NCBI RefSeq assembly: GCF_000067205.1
Contig: NC_010170.1
Location: forward strand, 3,038,001-3,102,000
Length of the DNA stretch: 64,000 nt
Source: Bordetella petrii
GTDB taxonomy: Bacteria > Pseudomonadota > Gammaproteobacteria > Burkholderiales > Burkholderiaceae_B
Direction: 5' to 3'
A program made the translations under genes and the position numbers. The notes below the pieces were generated by a model. It searched no databases, had not been told where the DNA came from, and saw nothing but the letters and a program-made list of their open reading frames with translations. This document shows positions 1-7,813 of the stretch, one piece after another (position 1 is the stretch's first letter; every line of letters begins with the position of its first letter).

Positions 1-1
1 G

Positions 2-382
2 GCCCAGGAGATACAGACCTACCCGCGGCTGGCCCTGCTGGGCGACTACAACGTGGCGCCCGCCGACGAAGACGTGCACAACCCCGCCAAATGGGAAGGA
101 CAGGTGCTGGTGTCCGAGCCCGAGCGCGCGGCCTTTCGCGCCCTGCTCGACCTGGGCTTGGCCGATTCGTTCCGGCTCTTCGAGCAGCCCGAGAAATCAT
201 TCAGCTGGTGGGACTACCGCCAGTTCGCCTTCCGCCGCAATGCGGGGCTGCGCATCGACCACATATTGTTGTCGCAACCGCTGGTGCCGCACTGCGTGGC
301 CTGCGTCATCGACAAGGCGCCGCGCGCCAACGAACAGCCATCGGACCACGCGCCGGTAGTGGCCACGCTGCAGCTGGCCTGA
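2..382 (+). CDS. xth: Exodeoxyribonuclease III, 3' part (partial)
   Basis: This is the C-terminal part of an exonuclease III (AP endonuclease/3'-phosphatase of base-excision repair); the reading frame is open from base 2 and the start lies outside the window. The visible part holds the family motif GDYNVAP (GD-F/Y-N catalytic Asp/Asn) near its beginning, a WW-DYR segment, the R-I-D-H-I-L motif, and the terminal SDHAPV motif carrying the catalytic His. About 126 residues are present of an expected roughly 260. The gene stops 150 bp before a tRNA gene on the same strand. Family assignment is secure; whether it is the xthA-1 or xthA-2 paralogue cannot be told from the fragment. Confidence 0.93.
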   Translation, partial: AQEIQTYPRLALLGDYNVAPADEDVHNPAKWEGQVLVSEPERAAFRALLDLGLADSFRLFEQPEKSFSWWDYRQFAFRRNAGLRIDHILLSQPLVPHCVACVIDKAPRANEQPSDHAPVVATLQLA

Positions 383-488
383 GCAGGCCGGCCCCGACGT
401 TCGCGTCGGCCTCCACCGGCGCGGGCCGCGGCAAAGAATAAGCGCCCGCAAGCCGGGCAACGCGTAAAGCGAATCCGCCCATGTCGAA

Positions 489-518
489 TTGCTGACCGGC
501 TTTGGAATGTGCTATATT
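489..518 (+). promoter_or_regulatory. Probable sigma70 promoter of tRNA-Ala
   Basis: TTGCTG at 489-494 and TATATT at 513-518 are separated by 18 nt, and the -10 box lies 12 nt before the mature tRNA 5' end. Inferred from sequence only. Confidence 0.5.
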
Positions 519-530
519 TCTGCGCTTGTT

Positions 531-606
<76 letters not shown>

Positions 607-619
607 AAATTCCAGATGG

Positions 620-657
620 AAAAGCCTTGGAAACACCATGTGTTCCAAGGCTTTTTT
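620..657 (+). terminator. Rho-independent terminator after tRNA-Ala
   Basis: The stem AAAGCCTTGGAA pairs with TTCCAAGGCTTT around a short loop and is followed by a T run (651-657). It begins 14 nt after the tRNA CCA end. Confidence 0.88.
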
Positions 658-680
658 GTTTCTGGACCAGATTGTTTCTG

Positions 681-736
681 GACCTGATTACGAACGCCGA
701 TTACATCGGACCTGATTACGGACGCCGATTACCTCG
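681..736. repeat. 28-bp direct tandem duplication
   Basis: Two adjacent 28-bp copies (681-708 and 709-736) beginning GACCTGATTACG differ at two positions. They lie in the spacer between the tRNA terminator and the convergent sulfur-transport operon. No function is visible. Confidence 0.8.
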
Positions 737-797
737 GCTTGGCGGCCGGCGCCGCCACCACGGCGCGGCCTGGCATGAAGCCATGGCCGCGCCGCCG

Positions 798-968
798 CTA
801 GAACGTCGATGCGCAATGCCCGCCCGTCGGGGCCTGGCCGGACCCGGCGGCGATGAGGGGGGGTTCCTGCCTGACGTTGACGGGATCGGACGTGGCCCAG
901 TCCCACGCGAAGAAGGCGATCAGCACCAACCAGAACGCAACGGCCAGCTTGGAAACGTGTTTTTTCAT
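798..968 (-). CDS. Small single-span membrane peptide (56 aa)
   Basis: This 56-residue ORF reads MKKHVSKLAVAFWLV at its start: a positively charged N-terminus followed by a hydrophobic helix rich in Phe and Trp (residues 7-25), then a polar Pro/Gly-rich tail with one Cys close to the end. The topology fits a small inner-membrane peptide or uncleaved signal anchor. It starts only 15 nt after the stop of the YeeE/YedE-type permease on the same strand, so the two are probably co-transcribed and it may assist sulfur uptake. I do not recognise a family. Coding status rests on the in-frame signal-anchor pattern and operon spacing; the Shine-Dalgarno is weak. Confidence 0.6.
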   Translation of the reverse strand: MKKHVSKLAVAFWLVLIAFFAWDWATSDPVNVRQEPPLIAAGSGQAPTGGHCASTF

Positions 969-983
969 GGTGGGCCCGTCCCG

Positions 984-2066
984 TCAGAAAGCGTAGTGGC
1001 GACGAATGCGCACGCCGATCAAAGAACCGCAGAATGCCACTGGCACCCAGATCCAGCCGTGCAGGCTGCCAGTGGAAATGCCGCTGACCATGGCGCCGAT
1101 ATTGCAGCCGAAGGCCAGCCGCGAGCTGTAGCCCAGCAGGAAGCCTGCCACGATGCCAACCACCCATTGCTGGCCCGTCAGCGGCGCGCGTTGCGTGGCA
1201 GACGAATTACCCGCGGCGACCAGCAAGGCGCCGGCCAGGATGCCGATGTTGGTGATCGAGGTGACATCCAGGAATACCGACTGCGACAGGTTGTGCAGAT
1301 TGACGGGCTGGCTCCAGAACGCATTGGCGGCCGGATCGAACACGCCAGCGGCCGTGGCGACCTTGGCCGCCCACAAGCCGAAGCCGTACACCACGCCCCA
1401 CGGCTGGCCGGCGATGACCAGATTGAGCATCGCCAGCGCGGCCAGCAGGATGGCGCCGATGAATAGGCGCCGGTTGAACCAGCTGGCGCCCTTGCCTACC
1501 CAGGCGCGCGCGGCCAGGCCCAGCAACAGCAGGCCGGCGCACGTCATGCCGAAGGCTTCCCAGGGGCCGAAGGTGGCCACCAGGCTGACGGGGCGCGTGG
1601 CGCCCAGTTGCAGCCATTGCTCCAGTTGAGCCGAACCCAGGAAGCTGCCGATGGCGAAGATGGGCAGGATGGTCATGTTCAGCGGCACGCCCATGCCGGC
1701 CTTGTACAGTGTGCCCGAGCCGCAGCCATCGGCCACCTGCATCGCGGCGCCGAAAACGAAAGCGCCCACCAGCAGGCTGATGCTGGGCGGCCCCAGTGCC
1801 GCGCCCAAATCGGTGGGAAACGCCGCCAGCAAGGGCATGCACACCGCGGCGGCAACTGCCAGCAGCACGAGTTGCGCCATGACGCCGCTGGGATCACGCT
1901 GCTCGATCAGGCGACGCCAGCCGGTAGTGAAACCGAAGCGCGCGCCGGCAAGCACAGCGCCCATGCCGATGCCAACCAGGAACAACACGGCCTGGCGCAA
2001 GGAAACGAACCAGGCCAGGGCCAGAAAAAAGGCGGCCAGCAGGGCCGCAAGAGGAAAGCGCGTCAT
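984..2066 (-). CDS. YeeE/YedE family (TsuA-like) sulfur transporter
   Basis: A 360-residue polytopic inner-membrane protein of the YeeE/YedE family, whose characterised member TsuA imports thiosulfate. About nine or more hydrophobic spans are visible. The diagnostic paired cysteine motifs are both present: VADGCGSGTLY (Cys about 115) and AFGCNIGAMVSGI (Cys about 321), which in TsuA relay thiosulfate through the pore. The length equals that of full single-chain family members. A 56-aa membrane peptide follows and a periplasmic rhodanese lies upstream on the same strand, consistent with handling of thiosulfate or another sulfane-sulfur donor. Substrate is inferred from the family. Confidence 0.9.
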   Translation of the reverse strand: MTRFPLAALLAAFFLALAWFVSLRQAVLFLVGIGMGAVLAGARFGFTTGWRRLIEQRDPSGVMAQLVLLAVAAAVCMPLLAAFPTDLGAALGPPSISLLVGAFVFGAAMQVADGCGSGTLYKAGMGVPLNMTILPIFAIGSFLGSAQLEQWLQLGATRPVSLVATFGPWEAFGMTCAGLLLLGLAARAWVGKGASWFNRRLFIGAILLAALAMLNLVIAGQPWGVVYGFGLWAAKVATAAGVFDPAANAFWSQPVNLHNLSQSVFLDVTSITNIGILAGALLVAAGNSSATQRAPLTGQQWVVGIVAGFLLGYSSRLAFGCNIGAMVSGISTGSLHGWIWVPVAFCGSLIGVRIRRHYAF

Positions 2067-2107
2067 GTAGGGATGCTGCGAGAATCTGGATTGGACGGAT
2101 ACTGCCG

Positions 2108-2136
2108 GGTGTCAGGCTTTACAAGGCGCCTACACC
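2108..2136. repeat. Degenerate copy of dispersed palindromic repeat
   Basis: GGTGTCAGGC (2108-2117) faces GCCTACACC (2128-2136), an imperfect match to the GGTGTCAGGC...GCCTGACACC palindrome found elsewhere in the window. Confidence 0.5.
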
Positions 2137-2199
2137 GCACCAACACGGCAGCAACAAGGCGCCTGGCACAGTGGGTTGCAGCCACTGTCTCGGTGATCC

Positions 2200-2231
2200 G
2201 GTGTCTGGCACCCTGGCGGGAGCCAGACACC
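2200..2231. repeat. Dispersed palindromic repeat
   Basis: GGTGTCTGGC pairs with GCCAGACACC around a 12-nt GC-rich loop, a perfect 10-bp stem. It lies between the rhodanese and the YeeE-type permease and is immediately followed by a tandem array. Confidence 0.85.
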
Positions 2232-2235
2232 TGGC

Positions 2236-2287
2236 CTGAAAGTGGCGTCTGAAAGTGGCGTGTGAAAGCGACGTGTGAAAGCGGCGT
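2236..2287. repeat. 13-bp tandem repeat, four units
   Basis: Four consecutive 13-bp units (2236, 2249, 2262, 2275); the first two are identical (CTGAAAGTGGCGT), the last two diverge at two or three positions. The array ends 3 nt before the rhodanese stop codon and starts 4 nt after a dispersed palindrome. Confidence 0.85.
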
Positions 2288-2290
2288 CAA

Positions 2291-3232
2291 TCAGCTGACC
2301 AGGTCTTTCAGGCTTTTCAGGATCTGCTGGCCGCGGCTGGGCACGTTGTCCATCGGCAGCTCCTTGGACGACTGCGTCCAGTCGGCCAGCGAGGCGGGAT
2401 ACAGCATCACGTTCTTCTGCCCCACCACTTCGGACAGCGCGAACCAATCGGTGGCGGCCCAGTGGCCGGTATTGCAGAACGAAATGGTTTCGTCGGCGGG
2501 CTCGGGCAGCGACTGCGCGGCGATGGCCTTGGCCTCTTCGGGCGACACGAAAATCGCGGTGCCGGGCTTGAACCACTTGCTGTGCTCGAGGTTCAGCGCG
2601 TTGTGGATGGTGCCGGGCACCTTGGCGGTGGGCGCTTTAACCTCGCCGCGGAAGAAGTTGGACGGCCGCGCGTCGACCAGATGCACCTTGGGGTTGTCGA
2701 TTTGCGCCAGCACGTGGTCTTGCGTGGCGATCAGTGAACGGTCGAGCACCGGCGTGTAGCTGCTGGCCGCCACCGACGGCACGGCCTGGTCTTGCGGCAG
2801 GCCGGCATCGACCCAGGCCTTGACGCCGCCGTTCAGGATGGACAGTTCGGACAGGCCCAGGTATTTCAGCGTCCAGTACACGCGGGCCGAGCTGCCGAAA
2901 TCGGTATCGTTGGCGCCCGACGACACCACCACGGCATGCACGCTCTTGTCCACGCCCAGGCTGCGCACCAGTTCGGCCAGCTTGTCGACCGGCGGCAACT
3001 GCCCGGGGTTGTCGGCCGGGCCGCGCCATTGCGCGTAGGGGGCCGATACCGCGCCGGGAATATGGTTGGCGGCGTATTCCTGCGGCGGCCTGATGTCGAT
3101 GATGCGCACCGCGCTGTCGGCGCGGGCCTCGTTCAGTTCGGCGGGGGTCAGCAGGGGCGCGGCGGCTTGCGCGCCAAAAGAAGCGCCGGCCGTGATAGCC
3201 GCGGCGGCAAACATGAGAGAAATGCGTTTCAT
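2291..3232 (-). CDS. Periplasmic two-domain rhodanese (sulfurtransferase)
   Basis: A 313-residue secreted sulfurtransferase. Residues 1-24 are a Sec signal peptide (MKRISLMF, then an Ala-rich core ending GAQA-A). Two rhodanese domains follow: an inactive N-terminal one (RIIDIRPPQEYAANHIPGA) and a C-terminal one with an active-site loop containing Cys about 253 in SFCNTGHWA. The CNTGHWA loop type is typical of SseA-related periplasmic rhodaneses. The downstream YeeE/YedE permease suggests a joint role in sulfane-sulfur uptake. The start was chosen at MKRIS because it gives a complete signal peptide; the same frame continues 15 codons upstream to another ATG. Confidence 0.9.
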   Translation of the reverse strand: MKRISLMFAAAAITAGASFGAQAAAPLLTPAELNEARADSAVRIIDIRPPQEYAANHIPGAVSAPYAQWRGPADNPGQLPPVDKLAELVRSLGVDKSVHAVVVSSGANDTDFGSSARVYWTLKYLGLSELSILNGGVKAWVDAGLPQDQAVPSVAASSYTPVLDRSLIATQDHVLAQIDNPKVHLVDARPSNFFRGEVKAPTAKVPGTIHNALNLEHSKWFKPGTAIFVSPEEAKAIAAQSLPEPADETISFCNTGHWAATDWFALSEVVGQKNVMLYPASLADWTQSSKELPMDNVPSRGQQILKSLKDLVS

Positions 3233-3458
3233 ACGGGAGCACCATGAAGAATCAAGCCCAAGGCTCGATTCTTTCATTATCCGAATATATAAGAAAATAC
3301 ATTTTAATCATTTTCATATATATAAAAGCCCACCCTTTTACCCCTCTTTTCCCGTGGGGAATGCCGGAAATGCCCGGCGAGCCGCCCGCCGGCACAGGCC
3401 TTGCTGCGCCGACGCGAACCGGCGGCATGGCGCTGCCGGACCCTGCCAGGAGCCCGCT
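3233..3458. promoter_or_regulatory. AT-rich divergent intergenic region
   Basis: The 226 bp between the divergent rhodanese and flavodoxin-like genes include an AT-rich block (about 3275-3345) with runs such as TATATAAG and CATATATATAAAA, in strong contrast to the surrounding GC-rich DNA. It probably holds both promoters; no specific operator is identified. Confidence 0.5.
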
Positions 3459-4064
3459 ATGTCGCTAACCGCCATCGGCATCAATTGCACGCTGAAAAGC
3501 TCACCCGCCTCGTCATCCTGCGACAAGCTGCTCGACGTGGTGGAGTCGGAATTGCGGCGTCTGGACATTGCCTGCGAACGGGTGCGGGCGGTGGACCACG
3601 CCATCGCGCCTGGCGTGACGTCGGACGAGGGCCCCGGCGACGCCTGGCCCGAACTACGCCGCCGAGTGCTGGCGGCCGACATTGTCATCCTGGGCACACC
3701 GATCTGGCTGGGCCACCCGTCCAGCGTTTGCCAGCGGGTGCTGGAACGCATGGACGCCTTCCTGGGCGAACTGGACGACGGCGGGCGCATGGCTCCCTAC
3801 GGCCGCGTGGCGGGCGTTGTGGTGGTCGGCAATGAAGATGGCGCCCACCACGTGAGCGCCGAGCTGTTCCAGGCCCTGAACGACGTGGGCTTCACGCTGC
3901 CCGCCAGTGCGGTGACATACTGGGTGGGCGAAGCCATGCACAAGACCGACTTCCAGGACTTGCCCGCCACGCCCGAAAAAACCGCCCAGGCCGCGCGCGA
4001 ACTGGCCTTGAATTGCGCGCACCTGGCGCGGCTGCTGCACGCATCGCCCTACCCGCCGCGCTGA
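3459..4064 (+). CDS. Flavodoxin/NADPH-dependent FMN reductase family protein
   Basis: A 201-residue flavodoxin-fold protein. The N-terminal beta strand and phosphate loop (GINCTLKSSPASSSC, about residues 5-19) and the ILGTPIWLGHPSSVC segment (about 73-87) match the FMN-binding loops of the NADPH-dependent FMN reductase/flavodoxin-like family, and VVVGNEDGAHH is the third loop. Likely a cytoplasmic flavin reductase or quinone reductase; the substrate is unknown. The start at 3459 is preceded by CCAGGAG. The same frame is open well upstream, but that part overlaps the divergent promoter region and lacks family similarity. Confidence 0.85.
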   Translation: MSLTAIGINCTLKSSPASSSCDKLLDVVESELRRLDIACERVRAVDHAIAPGVTSDEGPGDAWPELRRRVLAADIVILGTPIWLGHPSSVCQRVLERMDAFLGELDDGGRMAPYGRVAGVVVVGNEDGAHHVSAELFQALNDVGFTLPASAVTYWVGEAMHKTDFQDLPATPEKTAQAARELALNCAHLARLLHASPYPPR

Positions 4065-4097
4065 ACCCGCGCGGATTCCTTCGTGCCGATGCAGGTC

Positions 4098-4127
4098 TTG
4101 ACGCTGCGTTTTTAATCTGGATATTAT
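4098..4127 (+). promoter_or_regulatory. Probable promoter of the Rrf2 regulator with repeated AATCTGGAT motif
   Basis: TTGACG (4098-4103), an 18-nt spacer and TATTAT (4122-4127) form a good sigma70 promoter. The 9-mer AATCTGGAT (4114-4122) sits between the boxes and recurs exactly at 4679-4687, over the start of the next gene, so it may be an Rrf2 binding half-site. Confidence 0.5.
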
Positions 4128-4155
4128 TTATCTTAATTAAAGCGCGGACCTGCAC

Positions 4156-4638
4156 ATGAAAATGAGCGAAGGGGTCGAATGGGCCCTGCATTGCTGCCTG
4201 ACACTGGCGTGGCTGGACAACGACGGCGCATCGGTGCCGACAGCCCGGCTGGCCGCGGCCTTCGAGCTGCCCCCGGCCTACCTGAACAAATGCCTGCAAT
4301 TGCTGGTGAAGGCCGGCATCCTGGTCTCTACCGCCGGCGTCAAGGGCGGGTTCCGGCTGGCTCGCGCGCCGGCGCGCATCACGCTGCTGGACGTGGTGAC
4401 GGCCATCGAAGGCCCCGAAGGCGCGTTCCGTTGCGCCGAGATCCGCCAGCGCGGAGCGGGCGCAAGCGCCTCGCCGCGCGAGTTCGTGCGCCCCTGTGGC
4501 ATTGCCGTAGCCATGCGCCGCGCCGAAACCGCCTGGCGGCGCGAGCTGGCGGCGCAGACGGTTGCCGACCTGCTCGACGCCGCGCCGCCTTCGGCGTCGG
4601 AACGCATGCGTTGCTGGCAGCTGACACAGGTCCACTGA
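4156..4638 (+). CDS. Rrf2 family transcriptional regulator
   Basis: A 160-residue Rrf2-type winged-helix regulator. The N-terminal helix (MKMSEGVEWALHCC), the recognition region (LPPAYLNKCLQLLVKAGIL) and the wing GVKGGFRLARAP (about 61-72) are canonical. The effector region has Cys93 and Cys114 but lacks the three closely spaced Cys ligands of IscR or NsrR, so Fe-S binding is uncertain and it may instead be a redox or small-molecule sensor. It is followed 47 bp later by an MFS exporter gene on the same strand, its likely target. A short repeated motif at the promoters of both genes supports autoregulation and joint control. Confidence 0.9.
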   Translation: MKMSEGVEWALHCCLTLAWLDNDGASVPTARLAAAFELPPAYLNKCLQLLVKAGILVSTAGVKGGFRLARAPARITLLDVVTAIEGPEGAFRCAEIRQRGAGASASPREFVRPCGIAVAMRRAETAWRRELAAQTVADLLDAAPPSASERMRCWQLTQVH

Positions 4639-4678
4639 TCTTCCCTCCCCCACCCGGTCAACAATTTTTCACGGAGCA

Positions 4679-4699
4679 AATCTGGATGTTTTATATCCA
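4679..4699 (+). promoter_or_regulatory. Second AATCTGGAT motif with inverted repeat over MFS start
   Basis: AATCTGGAT (4679-4687) repeats the motif in the Rrf2 promoter. Within it TGGAT (4683-4687) faces ATCCA (4695-4699), an inverted repeat with a 7-nt spacer that covers the start codon at 4686. A bound regulator or an mRNA hairpin here would block translation or transcription of the exporter. Confidence 0.4.
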
Positions 4700-5921
4700 C
4701 AATTCACGGACTGCGGCCACCCCTGCCGCGCCGGCCATTCCGGCGCCCGGTCTGGGCCTGGGCGCCATCCTGGTGCTGGCGCTAGGCACCTTCGCCGTCG
4801 GCACCGACGCTTTCATTGTGGCGGCCTTCCTGCCCCTGATGGCCGCCGACCTGGGAGTCACGCCATCCGTGGCCGGACATTCGGTCACGGCGTTCGCCGT
4901 GGCCTATGCGTTGCTGGCGCCGGTGATCGCCACGCTGACTGCCCGCGTGCCGCGCCGCACTTTACTGTGCGTGTCGCTGGCGCTGCTGGGCGCGGCCAAT
5001 ATCGGCTCGGCCCTGGCCACGTCGATGCCCTGGCTGATTGCTTCGCGCATCGCGGCGGCCGCCACCGCTGCCGCGTACACGCCGAACGCGGGCGCCGTGG
5101 CCGCCGCGCTGGTGCGCACAGACTTTCGGGCCCGGGCGCTGGCCATCGTGATCGGCGGACTGACGGTGGCCACCGCGCTGGGCGTGCCGCTGGGACGCGT
5201 GGCAAGCACCATGCTGAGCTGGCGCGCCGCGCTGGTGGCGGTGGGCGGCGTGGCGCTGCTGGCGTCCGCCGGCGTGCGCGCCAGCCTGCCGCGCCTGGGC
5301 GGCGCGCCCGCCATGTCCCTGGGCGGCGCGCCCGCCATGTCGCTGGCGCAGCGGCTGCAGGTGCTGCGTCAGCCCGCGGTTCTCAAGGTGCTGCCGCTTA
5401 CCGTGCTGGGCATGGCGGCGGCCTACGTGCCTTATGCCTATACCGTGCAGGTGCTGCAGGCGCTGGCCACGCCCGCAGGCTGGGTGACGGGCATGCTGCT
5501 GGGCTATGGCCTGGGCGCGATGGCGGGCAATTATTTGTCTGGCGTGGGCACCGACCGGCGCGGTGCGCGGCGCGTGCTGTTGACCGCGTACCTGATCATG
5601 GCTGTGGCGCTGGGCGGACTGGCCTGGCTGGCCGCGAGCGCGGAGCCGATGCTGCCCATCACTGCCGCGCTGGTCGGGTTATGGGGCGCCAGCAGCTGGG
5701 CGCAAAGCCCGGCGCAGCAGCACCGCCTGATCGCCAGCGCGCCGCAGCATGGCGCGCTGGTGGTGGCGTTGAATGCCTCCGCCATCTACTTCGGCATTGC
5801 GCTGGGCACGGCCATCGGCGCGCGCCTCGTCGAGACCGGCGCGGTGGCGTTGCTGGCGTGCGGCGCGGCGCTGGCGCTGCTGTCATGGGTGTACGCGGCG
5901 GCCACGTGCCACGAACGCTGA
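4686..5921 (+). CDS. MFS transporter (AraJ/PmrA-type exporter)
   Basis: A 411-residue 12-helix major facilitator protein of the drug/sugar-efflux type. It shows the loop-1 motif TFAVGTDAFIVAAFLP typical of AraJ/NepI-like exporters, the loop 2-3 basic motif ARVPRRTLL, and paired six-helix halves. The central cytoplasmic loop carries an exact in-frame duplication of eight residues (GGAPAMSL twice), produced by a 24-bp tandem DNA repeat. The start at 4686 follows ACGGAGC. Probably regulated by the upstream Rrf2 protein. Substrate unknown. Confidence 0.88.
   Translation: MFYIHNSRTAATPAAPAIPAPGLGLGAILVLALGTFAVGTDAFIVAAFLPLMAADLGVTPSVAGHSVTAFAVAYALLAPVIATLTARVPRRTLLCVSLALLGAANIGSALATSMPWLIASRIAAAATAAAYTPNAGAVAAALVRTDFRARALAIVIGGLTVATALGVPLGRVASTMLSWRAALVAVGGVALLASAGVRASLPRLGGAPAMSLGGAPAMSLAQRLQVLRQPAVLKVLPLTVLGMAAAYVPYAYTVQVLQALATPAGWVTGMLLGYGLGAMAGNYLSGVGTDRRGARRVLLTAYLIMAVALGGLAWLAASAEPMLPITAALVGLWGASSWAQSPAQQHRLIASAPQHGALVVALNASAIYFGIALGTAIGARLVETGAVALLACGAALALLSWVYAAATCHER
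5295..5342 (+). repeat. 24-bp in-frame tandem duplication within MFS gene
   Basis: Two adjacent 24-bp units (5295-5318 and 5319-5342) differ only in the last base (TCC versus TCG, synonymous). They duplicate the peptide between transmembrane segments 6 and 7. Confidence 0.9.
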
Positions 5922-6030
5922 TTGCGACGCCGCAACGCCACCGGCGCGCCGGCTCGACGCGCGCGCGGAATTGCGGCATGCTGAGATATACCTTGCGCAA
6001 GCGTGCGCGCCGTTTCATCGTTCGCAACCC

Positions 6031-6813
6031 ATGACCGACTCTCCCGCCTATCCCACCGCCACGTCCATTGACGATTTCCGCCGCAACCTCGCGCGGGTGC
6101 GCGAGCACATCGCCGCCGCCTGCCAACGCGCCGGCCGCGATCCGGCCGAAGTCCGCCTGTTGCCGGTCAGCAAGACCGTCGACGAAGCCCGCATCCGGCT
6201 GGCCTATGCGGCGGGCTGCCGCGAACTCGGCGAAAACAAGGTGCAAGAGGCGCACGCCAAATGGGAAGCCATGGCCGACCTGCCCGACCTGCGCTGGGCG
6301 GTCATCGGACACCTGCAAACCAACAAGGCCAAGCTGGTGGCGCGCTTTGCCAGCGAGTTCCAGGCGCTGGACAGCCTGCGCGTGGCCGAGGCCCTCGACC
6401 GGCGCCTGCAGGCCGAAGGCCGCGCGCTCGATGTATTCGTGCAGGTGAACACGTCGAATGAAGCCAGCAAGTTCGGGCTGCCACCCGAGCAGGCAGCCGC
6501 CTTCGTGCGCGAGTTGCCGGCCTACTCCAGCCTGCGCGTGCGCGGCCTGATGACCCTGGCGCTGTTTTCGCCCGATCCGGCCCTGGTGCGGCCCTGCTTC
6601 GTGCGGCTGCGCGAACTGCGCGACCGCCTGCGGCAGGAAGCGCCGGCCGGCATCGCGATCGACGAGCTTTCCATGGGCATGTCGGGCGACTATGCCCTGG
6701 CCATCGAAGAAGGCGCCACCACGGTGCGCGTAGGCCAGGCCATTTTCGGAGCGCGCGCGCTGCCCGACAGCCACTACTGGCCCGGCCTGGCGTCGGCCGG
6801 CCCGCAATCATGA
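6031..6813 (+). CDS. YggS family pyridoxal phosphate-binding protein
   Basis: A 260-residue member of the YggS/PROSC (PLPBP) family, a single-domain alanine-racemase-fold protein that buffers PLP and affects amino-acid and B6 homeostasis without known catalysis. Lys48 in LLPVSKTV is the PLP-forming lysine; GENKVQEAHAKWE, HLQTNK, VNTSNEASKFG and the SMGMSGDYALAI phosphate-binding motif with the terminal RVGQAIFGAR are all present. Its stop overlaps the start of a pyridoxal kinase gene by 4 nt, forming a B6 salvage/homeostasis pair. The usual neighbours proC and pilT are absent, so this may be a second yggS copy. Confidence 0.93.
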   Translation: MTDSPAYPTATSIDDFRRNLARVREHIAAACQRAGRDPAEVRLLPVSKTVDEARIRLAYAAGCRELGENKVQEAHAKWEAMADLPDLRWAVIGHLQTNKAKLVARFASEFQALDSLRVAEALDRRLQAEGRALDVFVQVNTSNEASKFGLPPEQAAAFVRELPAYSSLRVRGLMTLALFSPDPALVRPCFVRLRELRDRLRQEAPAGIAIDELSMGMSGDYALAIEEGATTVRVGQAIFGARALPDSHYWPGLASAGPQS

Positions 6814-7646
6814 ATACGCCGCCCCCGGGGCGGCCGCTGCCCATCGACGTCATCTCCATTCAATCGCAGGTGGTGTATGGGCACGTGGGCAACAACGCCG
6901 CCTTGCCCACACTGCGAGCAATGGGGTTGCGAGTCGCCGCGGTGCCAACGGTGCTGTTCAGCAATACGCCGCACTATTCCAGCCTGCACGGCGGCGCCAT
7001 CCCGGCAGATTGGTTCGCCGGCTATTTGCGCGACCTGATCGCGCGCGGCGCCGTGGCGCGTGCCCGAGCCATATTGGTGGGTTTTCTGGCCGACCCCGAC
7101 CAGGCCGCCCTGCTCGGCGAATGGCTGGACGAAGCCCTGGCCGCCAATTCTGCGCTGCGCGTCCACGTTGATCCGGTCATCGGCGATTTCGACCACGGCG
7201 TCTACACCGATCCCCGCCTGACGCAGGCCTGGCGCACCCAGCTGCTGCCGCGCGCGCATGGGCTCACGCCCAACCACTTCGAGCTCGAACAACTGGCCGG
7301 CGCCACGCTGGACACGCTCGACGCCACCCAGGACGCGGCCGCGCGGCTGCTGGGCGGCGGCACCGAATGGGTCGTGGTGACCAGCGCCGCTCCGCGAAGC
7401 TGGCCCGCGGGCCAGATGCACGTGGCAGTAGTCACGCGCGCCCGGCGGCACGTGATCAGCCACCCCGTGGTGTCTTGCGCGGCCAAGGGCGTCGGCGACC
7501 TGTTCGCCGCGCGCCTGGCCGGCCACATGCTGGCGGGCGTCCCGCTAGAGCGCGCCGTGGAGCAGGCATGCAGCCATGTGGTGGAGGTACTGCGCGACAC
7601 CGCCCGGCTGGGCTGGGAAGAGCTGGCCCTGCCGGTGGGGACATGA
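6810..7646 (+). CDS. pdxY: Pyridoxal kinase PdxY
   Basis: A 278-residue ribokinase-fold kinase that phosphorylates pyridoxal in B6 salvage. The N-terminus has the substrate-binding QSQVVYGHVGNNAA and the TVLFSNTPHY segment; VDPVIGDF is the metal/ATP region, and KGVGDLFAARL near residue 225-235 carries the catalytic Asp about 230 and the anion hole. The start overlaps the upstream YggS-like gene by ATGA, so translation is likely coupled: one protein makes PLP, the other binds it. Length matches PdxY rather than PdxK subfamilies with extra insertions. Confidence 0.93.
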   Translation: MNTPPPGRPLPIDVISIQSQVVYGHVGNNAALPTLRAMGLRVAAVPTVLFSNTPHYSSLHGGAIPADWFAGYLRDLIARGAVARARAILVGFLADPDQAALLGEWLDEALAANSALRVHVDPVIGDFDHGVYTDPRLTQAWRTQLLPRAHGLTPNHFELEQLAGATLDTLDATQDAAARLLGGGTEWVVVTSAAPRSWPAGQMHVAVVTRARRHVISHPVVSCAAKGVGDLFAARLAGHMLAGVPLERAVEQACSHVVEVLRDTARLGWEELALPVGT

Positions 7647-7731
7647 TCGCCGAGACGGGTCGAGTTGCAACCCCGTCCCGCGTCATCAGCCGGCCTTGCC
7701 ATTTACATCGAGATAGCCGCTGCGCACGGCG

Positions 7732-7758
7732 CTGTCAGGCACCTGCGCAGCCTGACAC
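7732..7758. repeat. Dispersed palindromic repeat between convergent genes
   Basis: TGTCAGGC (7733-7740) pairs with GCCTGACA (7750-7757) around a 9-nt loop; flanking bases extend the match toward the GGTGTCAGGC consensus. It lies between pdxY and a convergent small gene, so it could also act as a transcription barrier. Confidence 0.75.
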
Positions 7759-7813
7759 CTCGCAATGGATTCGATCACGCCCATTCGGCCCGACGCCGCC
7801 GGGCGCGCATGGC

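Noticed and set aside
3244..3468. 74-codon plus-strand frame in the rhodanese/flavodoxin spacer
   Set aside because: It lies in the AT-rich promoter region, has no Shine-Dalgarno and ends in low-complexity Pro/Ala/Gly sequence.
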